Origin: QPIN01 sp964535875
Lineage (GTDB): Bacteria; Pseudomonadota; Gammaproteobacteria; Methylococcales; Methylomonadaceae
Length of the DNA stretch: 12,290 nt
Assembly: GCA_964535875.1 (NCBI GenBank)
Contig: CAZHUE010000070.1
Span: 1-12,290, forward strand
Reading direction: 5' to 3'
The notes under the pieces were generated by a model, which saw only the letters and a program-made list of their open reading frames with translations, searched no databases and was not told where the DNA came from. Of this stretch, positions 1 to 7,061 are shown piece by piece. Both the position numbers and the translations under genes were made by a program. Numbering within the stretch: position 1 is the first letter of the stretch; each line of letters opens with the position of its first letter.

Positions 1-159
1 GCTTACAGGTCTAAGATACTCCACGGCATGGATGACGAGGGTGGGGAGCCAATCTACGTACAAGCTCAGGGCTTAAGGTTAGGACGGCTTCCCCAGAAAA
101 TCGATTATCACTATAAACTTTTTATGTTAATTAATCCTGTGTTTAAGAGATGCGTTTAA
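1..159 (+). other. GC-richer foldable segment with an open frame to the left edge (gene tail or dispersed repeat)
   Basis: About the first 105 bases are visibly richer in G and C than the rest of the window. They contain an imperfect stem, GGGGAGCC (43-50) pairing with GGCTTCCCC (86-94) with one bulged base. A smaller stem, AAGC/GCTT (62-65 with 71-74), lies inside its loop. The plus strand also has an open frame from base 1 to a TAA at 157-159 (53 residues, including the stretch GMDDEGGEPIYVQAQG). That could be the C-terminal tail of a gene entering from the left. I do not recognise the peptide. The compositional jump and nested stems fit a dispersed repeat (REP/MITE-like) or a structured RNA at least as well. 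A terminator-like hairpin follows at 168-204, which favours a transcript ending here. Confidence 0.3.
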
Positions 160-322
160 TATACAAGGTTAGGCTAACAGCTTTATCGTTAACCTAACAT
201 TTTTAGCTTAAGACGTTGAGTTGCCAAAGAGATGGCAGACCAGACTACATCAGCTATCACATCATTTAATGCAAAAATTTTAATTGCTTAGGTAACTCGC
301 AATAAATAACCCACCCTGATCT
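160..322. other. Intergenic region, no gene seen
   Basis: No convincing coding frame is visible. It contains the terminator-like hairpin at 168-204 and a distant complementary pair, GAGTTGCC (218-225) and GGTAACTC (291-298), which pairs with one G-U wobble across 65 bases. The second pairing may be chance. The region separates a possible plus-strand transcript ending at 159 from the minus-strand metallo-hydrolase gene that ends at 323, so the two would be convergent. Confidence 0.5.
168..204 (+). terminator. Terminator-like hairpin with short T run
   Basis: GTTAGGCTAAC (168-178) pairs with GTTAACCTAAC (188-198) at 10 of 11 positions around a 9-nt loop, and is followed by TTTTT at 200-204. 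It lies 9 bases after the TAA at 157-159, as expected for an intrinsic terminator of a plus-strand transcript. The stem is AT-rich and the T run is short, so termination may be weak. Confidence 0.4.
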
Positions 323-1738
323 TTAAGAATCAGGAATCCAAACTTTTGCCTCAGGCAATAAAATCTTTAATTTTTCTTGTAGCACTTGCTTGGCTTCATT
401 AGCCCCATGAATAATTCTTACCTCTTTTGGCTTTTGTTTTATTCCTTGCACAAAATTAATTAATGCAGTTTGGTCTGCATGGGCAGAATAACCTCTTAAG
501 GAATAAACACCTGCATTAATTTTGTAACGCTGCCTATCCATTTGAACATAGCCATTTTTATCCGCATAATGTAGTATTGCTTGCCCCGTTGTTCCCCTTG
601 CCTGATAGCCAACAAATAAAATATCTGTACGTTTATCTTCAATCAATGCTTTTAAATAATTGACAATTCTACCGCCAGCACACATTCCGCTAGCCGCTAA
701 AACTATACAAGGCTTGGCTGTTTTCTTTAAATATTCAATCGTTGCCAGATGTTCTTGATGGTCATTAATTGTTGTTAGCTGTTCAAACGATAATGGGTGG
801 CGACCACTTTTAACTTTGACCGTTGCTTCCTTATCCCAATAAGGTTTAAGCGTTTTATAGATTTTTGTAAATTTACTGGCTAAGGGTGAATCGACTATTA
901 TTTCCAGGTCACCCCAAAGTAAATCCTTTAACAAGGCATCATCCTTGTTTTGGTGAATAATTTCTTCCAGTTCATAAAGTAGCTCTTGAGTTCTACCTAT
1001 GCTGAATGCGGGAATTAAAATAACCCCTTTATTTTGTAAACAGCGGATAATCAGTTTTTTTAATCCTGCTTTTCTTTCTTTACGCCCGACATGATTTTTA
1101 TCACCATAAGTGCCCTCAATCACTAACACATCAGTTTGTTCAGGTGATTGTGGTTCTGGTAATAATGGGGTATGAGGGCCACCTAAATCACCCGAAAAAG
1201 TAATTCGTTGTGAGCCAGTTTTATTTTTTACATCACAGACGATATAAGCCGAGCCTAAAATATGTCCTGCCGGGCTGAATTCTATTTTTAACTTGCTTTC
1301 ACTTTTGTCTAACAAATTAATCTCTTGCCATTTCTGATAAGGGACAGCAATAATTCGGCTGGTTAATAGTTTTAGAAATTTATCGACCAATTGTTTATTT
1401 CTGGAGAATCCAATTTTAACCGCATCTTCTAGTACTAATGGCAATAAAACCGCCGTTGGTTCTGAACAATAAATAGGGCCATCAAACCCGGCTGCTAATA
1501 AATAAGGAATGCGCCCTACATGGTCTATATGACAGTGGGTGACTAATAATGCTTGTATATGTTCAATAGGAAATTCAATTTCTAAATTATCACTGCTTGA
1601 GCCTCTTCCTGAGTTTTCAGCGCCCTGAAATAAGCCACAATCAATCAGGACAGAGTTATCAACATCAACCTTTAATTCATGACATGATCCAGTCACCCCA
1701 TTAACTGCGCCATGATGTTGTATTTTTGGGTAATTCAT
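323..1738 (-). CDS. Beta-CASP metallo-beta-lactamase-fold hydrolase, putative ribonuclease
   Basis: A 471-residue zinc-dependent hydrolase of the CPSF73/RNase J-like beta-CASP superfamily, whose members cut RNA; cytoplasmic, with no signal peptide. The expected motifs are present in order: HCHIDH (68-73), H159 in SPAGHILGS, D184 in FSGDLG, E208 in IEGTYG (motif A), the beta-CASP segment with PAFSIGRTQE and AASGMCAGG, H420 in GYSAHAD (motif B) and H444 in IIHGANEA (motif C). All metal ligands appear intact, and the length is normal for the bacterial 450-470-aa group with a C-terminal RNA-specificity region. The ATG start is supported by a strong Shine-Dalgarno 8 nt upstream. It follows the metalloprotease gene by 67 nt in the same direction, with no terminator seen between them, so it could be co-transcribed. 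Its strong RBS and general RNA role suggest it is functionally separate. The RNA target cannot be told from sequence. Confidence 0.93.
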   Translation of the reverse strand: MNYPKIQHHGAVNGVTGSCHELKVDVDNSVLIDCGLFQGAENSGRGSSSDNLEIEFPIEHIQALLVTHCHIDHVGRIPYLLAAGFDGPIYCSEPTAVLLPLVLEDAVKIGFSRNKQLVDKFLKLLTSRIIAVPYQKWQEINLLDKSESKLKIEFSPAGHILGSAYIVCDVKNKTGSQRITFSGDLGGPHTPLLPEPQSPEQTDVLVIEGTYGDKNHVGRKERKAGLKKLIIRCLQNKGVILIPAFSIGRTQELLYELEEIIHQNKDDALLKDLLWGDLEIIVDSPLASKFTKIYKTLKPYWDKEATVKVKSGRHPLSFEQLTTINDHQEHLATIEYLKKTAKPCIVLAASGMCAGGRIVNYLKALIEDKRTDILFVGYQARGTTGQAILHYADKNGYVQMDRQRYKINAGVYSLRGYSAHADQTALINFVQGIKQKPKEVRIIHGANEAKQVLQEKLKILLPEAKVWIPDS

Positions 1739-1746
1739 TCAGCCTT

Positions 1747-1752
1747 CCCTCC
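1747..1752 (-). promoter_or_regulatory. Strong Shine-Dalgarno for the metallo-hydrolase
   Basis: The minus strand reads GGAGGG, then 8 nt, then the ATG at 1738. It is the best ribosome binding site in the window and fixes this start. The genes of the cassette upstream mostly lack a recognisable site and appear to rely on overlap or coupling, which suggests this gene is translated independently. Confidence 0.75.
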
Positions 1753-1805
1753 ATTTTTATCATCTACTATAACGTATAAGCCAGTATTGTATGTCTATGA
1801 TTCTT

Positions 1806-3917
1806 TTAATAGATTACATCTTTAATTCTAATAATTTCACCTGTCCTATTATTTAACTCATTTTGTTTCCATGCCAAAGGATTTTGTAGGTAGCTTCCCA
1901 ACGAAAAATAGATTTGTTTATTGATAATCTCAAATGAACGAGCAAAAGTGGGTGAAGAAAACTGTACTATTTTTTCCCAGTTGATCAAATCAGAGTTTGA
2001 AGATTTTAACACTTTAACTTTCGTCTCATTTTTATACCTATCCTCGATTAACAAATACACATTATCCTTATATGTAATCATATCCCAAGGTCTGTAATTA
2101 TCAGGCAACTTGATCGATTTAACATTCAATTTATCATTCTTCAAATAGGCCAAATAAACGCCAAACGGTTTAAACTGATGATCGTTATGTGTGTAGGCTC
2201 CTATATAGAGAGTTTTATCACCAAGTTGTAGTGGTTTTACAATTTTTTTTGTTTTGTTATAAAAAAGCGAGCTGTTTGGAAACATTGTTTTATAAGTCAG
2301 GTCATCACGCTTAATAAACTGCCCTTTACCATTGTATTCTGCAACACTAAAATAACGAACTCCTTTAATTGATGATTTTTTAGCCAGTTGCGATGATAAA
2401 AATGGCTTTATCGCAAATAATTTGTTGCTGACTTTTAAAAAACTATAGATGCGATGCTTACCCAAATGCTGTAATGCCCACGTCTTTCCCATATCGTTAG
2501 AAATAGCAACCGAAGCACCATTAGTTGTTCCTAGTGCGCTAAATAATTGCCCATTGTAAAGTTCCATTGCGTAATTATGCAGTCCTTTTTTAATATTCCT
2601 TTGTTTATTCCATTGTTTATTGTTGTAGGTATAAAAATTTTCAAAATTCCAACTCTCTGTAGCATCATGACCAGGAATAAAGAGGATATTATTAAAAACA
2701 TGGAATCTATCTATTTGCTCTTCATCTACAATATATTCATTACTAAATTTTTCATCTTTGGGATTAAGACTTATCACAGGTACTGGGCCTGCATTGGGTG
2801 ATGGGCCAATATTACTGCTGTTTCCAGCACCTAAATAAATCTTGTTTTGAAACACTTGCATATCCCAAACATTTCGAGCATAAATATCGTTAGGGAAAAT
2901 TGATTTAAAAGGATTGCCTAATGACTCTACTTTATCAGAATAATCATTTAAATTTTCCTCAATAACTTTTTCTTTGTTATACCTTTCAAGTACACTTACA
3001 AACTGATCAACTTCAGTGGATTTAATATTCAATTCTTCCAAGCTCTGTTGAATCGCTTGCAACATAAACCTATTATTATTTTCTGATTTTTGTTCTTTTT
3101 CTGTCCATCCGTAGCGTGAAAGCCGATAATATTCTGCTACTTTTGCATCGAAAATCTGATAATTCTCTAAAATTTTTTTTACCAGTTGCACACCATATAG
3201 TTTATTATCTTGCACAAATGGCTTATCGCTATTGACATAAGTCTGTGGATTGGGAAAATTAAATTCTCCCCCGTTTTTATCAGCCAGATAAGCTAGTTGA
3301 TTCCAAAAACTACTAGCCTCATGTGCTTTACCAAGTAAAACTCCGATCTCTTTATTATTAACTGGTAGTTTTTTCCTAGCTCCCACGCCCTGTCTAAAAG
3401 CATATTCTGCCCATCGGCTCTGCCCTTCTAATGACCATCGATTATTAAACATTGTATATCCGTACTGAATTAAATGAAAAAACTCATGAGCGGGTGTCAA
3501 TGTATCGTGAATCAAATTTGTAGAAAGCTTTATCACCAGCGCACGATTTTTACGGTCGACAACATCGCTGGCAACCCCATTCGATTTTAAAGGCATAATA
3601 TAAACATCTATAAAATCAGTTTTATTTTTATATCGCGGTTGTTGTAAAGGATGTTTAAAGCCAAATTGATTTATAAATAGTGTTGAGGCTTGTTGAAGTT
3701 GACGGGCAATATTTTCAACATAGTCAGGAATATGATTTCCATTCCGGTCTTGTTGGTTTTTTGGTGGTATTTTATTGACACCTTTTAAGGTGAAATAAAT
3801 TCTAAACTCGCCTTCTTCATGGCGCTGATCCAGAGAATATTTATAGTTAGTTTGAGCATTAAGCTCGGTGTTAAAAAACGAGAGTATAAAAAATAAAAAA
3901 CAGTATTTTATTGACAT
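1806..3917 (-). CDS. Secreted putative zinc metalloprotease with C-terminal beta-propeller-like region
   Basis: A 703-residue exported protein counted from the ATG at 3917. The frame is open to a TTG at 3929, but the ATG puts a typical signal peptide first: Lys-4, a hydrophobic core and LNA|Q, with cleavage likely after residue 21. Residues 57-65 (DRNGNHIPD) resemble a calcium-binding loop seen in secreted peptidases. The zinc motif HEFFH is at 144-148, followed by W-SLEGQSRWAEY, where E164 or E171 may be the third ligand. This layout resembles the family annotated as MXAN_6640-like putative metalloproteases. Residues about 345-700 contain repeated strand-rich units of the type WDM-x5-KIYLGAG and WDM-x5-NVYLL, plus an Asp-box SNDMGKTW (473-480), suggesting a beta-propeller or sialidase-like fold. 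The gene starts 12 nt after the stop of the Fic-Mur gene, so it is probably the last gene of that operon and acts in the periplasm or outside the cell. Substrate unknown. Confidence 0.85.
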   Translation of the reverse strand: MSIKYCFLFFILSFFNTELNAQTNYKYSLDQRHEEGEFRIYFTLKGVNKIPPKNQQDRNGNHIPDYVENIARQLQQASTLFINQFGFKHPLQQPRYKNKTDFIDVYIMPLKSNGVASDVVDRKNRALVIKLSTNLIHDTLTPAHEFFHLIQYGYTMFNNRWSLEGQSRWAEYAFRQGVGARKKLPVNNKEIGVLLGKAHEASSFWNQLAYLADKNGGEFNFPNPQTYVNSDKPFVQDNKLYGVQLVKKILENYQIFDAKVAEYYRLSRYGWTEKEQKSENNNRFMLQAIQQSLEELNIKSTEVDQFVSVLERYNKEKVIEENLNDYSDKVESLGNPFKSIFPNDIYARNVWDMQVFQNKIYLGAGNSSNIGPSPNAGPVPVISLNPKDEKFSNEYIVDEEQIDRFHVFNNILFIPGHDATESWNFENFYTYNNKQWNKQRNIKKGLHNYAMELYNGQLFSALGTTNGASVAISNDMGKTWALQHLGKHRIYSFLKVSNKLFAIKPFLSSQLAKKSSIKGVRYFSVAEYNGKGQFIKRDDLTYKTMFPNSSLFYNKTKKIVKPLQLGDKTLYIGAYTHNDHQFKPFGVYLAYLKNDKLNVKSIKLPDNYRPWDMITYKDNVYLLIEDRYKNETKVKVLKSSNSDLINWEKIVQFSSPTFARSFEIINKQIYFSLGSYLQNPLAWKQNELNNRTGEIIRIKDVIY

Positions 3918-3929
3918 ACAAAATGACAA

Positions 3930-6900
3930 TTATTTTTTGGCTTTGTCTTTTCCAGTTAACAATTCAAGCAGAGGAATTAATAATGTCAGGCATAGCTCAC
4001 TTTGTAACAAATTAATTTGGGTTTTGTAAGTCGTGGCATTCGCAAGATCTATAAAATTTCCATAATCGTGGGAATACCATTTTAAACCCCATTTTCTCTC
4101 AACAAATTCTATTCGTTTATCAAAATATCGCCCATATTTTTCAGTAATATATTGATAATCACTTTTCCCCATTTTCAATACCTGACAGTTATCTTGAACT
4201 TTATGAAACTTTACAAAACCAATATGTAAATTCATCGTTGCCACTTCAACATGTAGCAAAAAATTTTCATCCCCAAAAAAATAAAAGCTGCCAAAAAGCT
4301 GTTTTCTAGACAAACTTTCTTTTTTATCTAAATTATTAAACCATTTCTGACAAAATTCCTGATTGTAAACATAGGATTTATTTCCGGTTGCTACTATCTC
4401 CTTATTTACAAGTTGTACCCCACTATAAGAAAGCACTAAATTATCAAGTGATTTAAAAAACTCCATCAATATTTCTGCTCTCATTTCTGTATACGTTTGA
4501 TAGTTTGGCTGATAATCATCCAGTTCGTTTCGGATTAAAGCCAGCTCCAAAGGACATCCATTTTCTACTTCATCCAAAACAAGCAAGTTTTTGTAATCTT
4601 TTATAAGCTGAGGCGAAGGAGAATTCTGGTAAATTCCATAGTCAAATTTACTGTTGTCTTTAAACCTTAAAAGTCTATCAGCCACTCGACCTAAATAGAG
4701 GTATGCACTGCCAATAATAAAAAGAAGGTCTCCACCTTTTACTTCGCTGTAAAGGGAATAAGCTAATTCATCCAGGTCATCACTATGCTTTACAAATATT
4801 GACGGGGTTTCCAAATTATCTTGTACATAGCCCATAAAATTACCGGTGGTATAAAGCCGATCAATTTTACTTTCATTAATCATTTTAGCCAGTTCGGCAT
4901 GCGCATCTTTCGTCCATTGCGAATCTTTTTTAATCGAAATGCCTCCCACCAACGCAATAATTTTTCCCTTAATATCAAAGTTTTTCATATCCCCAAAAGC
5001 AGATTTCATACCATGAAAACCACCTCGCCGGCTTTGGTCATAAAAAAACACATCGCCTGATCGCTTTGTTAATGTCAGCATTCTTCCCATTGTTTCAAAG
5101 GGAACGAAGCCATCATAATCATTTGCCGCTTGATGAATATCATAGCCCATTTCCTTAATGACTAATAAAACACCCACACTAGCAAGTGGTGCATGTTGCT
5201 GAAACATCGGAACAAAATAATGAATATTCTTCCCATCAATTTTTGCATCGACATTCCAGCCAAACCTTTGACTATCAAACACCTGATTAATGAGCGTTGC
5301 AGTATCACTACCCAATGTTCCATAAGTCAAAATAGGAATATCCGGTTTTCGGTTTTTGATTGCATTAAGTAATTTGGGGTAATGTTCTATTTTTGAATTA
5401 AGAATACACTTCCCTCCTTCCCTTAAACCTTCCACAACTGAGGATTTAGCCACCATAATATTTTCAATCGTTTTATGCATATCCATATGGTTTGGGCCAA
5501 TATGGGTTAAAAAGCAAAGATCAGGATTAACCATTACACTACGCTCAACCCTATATGCTTCATCACTTCCTACGGAAACTTCATTGACCTCCACTTCGTC
5601 ATCAGCTTCTAAATTAATCAATGAACGCAATACAGGGATTTCTGTATTGGCACTATTTAATACGGCGTGGGTTTTAATCTGTTTGTTTAACAAATGATGA
5701 AACTGTACTTTTGCCCCCGTTTTTCCTTCTGTTCCAGTAATTAAAAGTGTATAAGGGTTTTTATCCTGCCTAACTTGTACTGCGCATTGCTTAAATGCTG
5801 TAAAACAATCTTGCACTAATAAAACAGGGACATTGATACCTTTTGCATAACTTAAATCATCTAAAACTAAAGCCTTAATTCCTTTAGCTAAAACTTTTTT
5901 TAGTTCTTCATAAGGATTTTTTTTCTCTTTAATCCAGTCTTTAATGGCAATTGCAAAATAGATATTTCCCCTAGCATAAGTACCATAGGTGCCAACACCT
6001 GTGTACCTTTGATTTTCATCACACCCTTGCTTTATCCACTCACCCTTTGTTATTTTTTTAATTCGCTGAGGTGTCAGATAAATTTCCTTTTGGGTATCAA
6101 TTTTATTAATTAGTTCAGCCGCCATAGCCAGGAATTTATCCCTATCCCGGTTTTCCATATCAAGAATAGAATAATCAAATATCCTTTTATTAGGTGTTGC
6201 CAACAGCTCTTTTGTCCTGTCCATACCTCTTTCAACCTCTTTAACCCATTGAGATAAAGACACTTCATTGTCAAGATTTGGGTTTTCTAAAATTGCAGGG
6301 GTAAATCCATGATAAAGCAGAAGGTGTGTTAATGTTATACAGCTAAAAGTTCTTGAATTTCCATCAGGAAAAGGATGCAACAATTCCATCTCGCGTGGGA
6401 CTAAGGCAATAATCTCCAGTTTTTCTTCATCTGTTTTTGCCTGTTTGATATTCTGGTTATACCGCTCAATAATATCCTCCATTTTGGAAATTATCAGCAT
6501 CTGCACCGTATGCTTTGCTTGATAAAAAGCATGTAATGAGTTTTTTCCTTCTAAAGCATTTTGCAGGGTGTAATCGAAATTGGGGTACCAATTTCTATAA
6601 TTGATCTTTCCTTCTTTACGCATAAATGCATATATTTCATCTACATCAAGCTCGTTTGCAGTTTTCTCATATTTTTGATGATTAAATAGGGCTGTGCCAT
6701 CATTTGTTCGCATCTCAAAAACTTCCAGCAAATGTTCATAGGTTGTACTTTTAGCAAAAAAAGGCATCCCTGAATTTAAATATCTAATGTCACCAGGGCT
6801 TGATTTTGGATTCGAAGTTTCTACATTTAACATGCAAACTTTGTGTAATTCTCTTAAATAGGTTCCTTTAAGTCCGCCTGAAAGATCAAAATTATCAAGC

Positions 6901-7061
6901 ATAAAACTAAAGCCATTCAGTAAGGCCTGAATAGAACCTTTCTCCCCAGCTTCATACCCTACCCAACCGTTATATTTTTTATGGAACCGTCCATCGACAA
7001 AAAACCGCCACAGTTGAGATTTATCAAAACCTTTTAATATTTTAATGCTAGACATGCTCAT
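3930..7061 (-). CDS. Fic domain - Mur ligase fusion protein
   Basis: A 1043-residue cytoplasmic protein joining two enzyme families. Residues about 1-290 are a Fic domain: a flap-like SPGDIR stretch near 88-93, then HPFPDGNSR at 229-237 in an LLHPF...TF context. Fic enzymes usually transfer AMP, or another nucleotide-derived phosphate group, to a hydroxyl using this histidine. Residues about 327-800 are a complete three-domain MurE/MurF-like ligase: an N-terminal domain ending VPVLLVQD, a P-loop GTEGKT (443-448), EVSV (494-497), HIGPNHMDMHKTIEN (520-534) with K539 at the usual carbamylated-lysine position, and a C-terminal domain from about 656 with LVGGIS. Mur ligases use ATP to join an amino acid or peptide to a carboxylate. 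Residues about 805-1043 match nothing I know. The gene overlaps its upstream neighbour by 14 nt, indicating co-translation. The start is ATG at 7061 or the in-frame ATG at 7055. The acceptor and donor are unknown. Confidence 0.9.
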   Translation of the reverse strand: MSMSSIKILKGFDKSQLWRFFVDGRFHKKYNGWVGYEAGEKGSIQALLNGFSFMLDNFDLSGGLKGTYLRELHKVCMLNVETSNPKSSPGDIRYLNSGMPFFAKSTTYEHLLEVFEMRTNDGTALFNHQKYEKTANELDVDEIYAFMRKEGKINYRNWYPNFDYTLQNALEGKNSLHAFYQAKHTVQMLIISKMEDIIERYNQNIKQAKTDEEKLEIIALVPREMELLHPFPDGNSRTFSCITLTHLLLYHGFTPAILENPNLDNEVSLSQWVKEVERGMDRTKELLATPNKRIFDYSILDMENRDRDKFLAMAAELINKIDTQKEIYLTPQRIKKITKGEWIKQGCDENQRYTGVGTYGTYARGNIYFAIAIKDWIKEKKNPYEELKKVLAKGIKALVLDDLSYAKGINVPVLLVQDCFTAFKQCAVQVRQDKNPYTLLITGTEGKTGAKVQFHHLLNKQIKTHAVLNSANTEIPVLRSLINLEADDEVEVNEVSVGSDEAYRVERSVMVNPDLCFLTHIGPNHMDMHKTIENIMVAKSSVVEGLREGGKCILNSKIEHYPKLLNAIKNRKPDIPILTYGTLGSDTATLINQVFDSQRFGWNVDAKIDGKNIHYFVPMFQQHAPLASVGVLLVIKEMGYDIHQAANDYDGFVPFETMGRMLTLTKRSGDVFFYDQSRRGGFHGMKSAFGDMKNFDIKGKIIALVGGISIKKDSQWTKDAHAELAKMINESKIDRLYTTGNFMGYVQDNLETPSIFVKHSDDLDELAYSLYSEVKGGDLLFIIGSAYLYLGRVADRLLRFKDNSKFDYGIYQNSPSPQLIKDYKNLLVLDEVENGCPLELALIRNELDDYQPNYQTYTEMRAEILMEFFKSLDNLVLSYSGVQLVNKEIVATGNKSYVYNQEFCQKWFNNLDKKESLSRKQLFGSFYFFGDENFLLHVEVATMNLHIGFVKFHKVQDNCQVLKMGKSDYQYITEKYGRYFDKRIEFVERKWGLKWYSHDYGNFIDLANATTYKTQINLLQSELCLTLLIPLLELLTGKDKAKK

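Noticed and set aside
315..334. Hairpin CCTGAT/ATCAGG spanning the metallo-hydrolase stop codon
   Set aside because: It has only a 6-bp stem and no T run on the minus strand after it, so it does not qualify as an intrinsic terminator.
2547..2801. Plus-strand open frame of 84 codons
   Set aside because: It lies wholly inside the well-supported metalloprotease gene on the other strand, with no recognisable protein features.
3915..3929. TTG at 3929 as start of the metalloprotease
   Set aside because: The ATG at 3917 places a normal signal peptide at the N-terminus; the TTG would directly abut the upstream stop and adds four residues without an RBS.
4821..5060. Plus-strand open frame of 79 codons
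   Set aside because: It is antisense to the Mur ligase part of the Fic-Mur gene, with no RBS or family resemblance.
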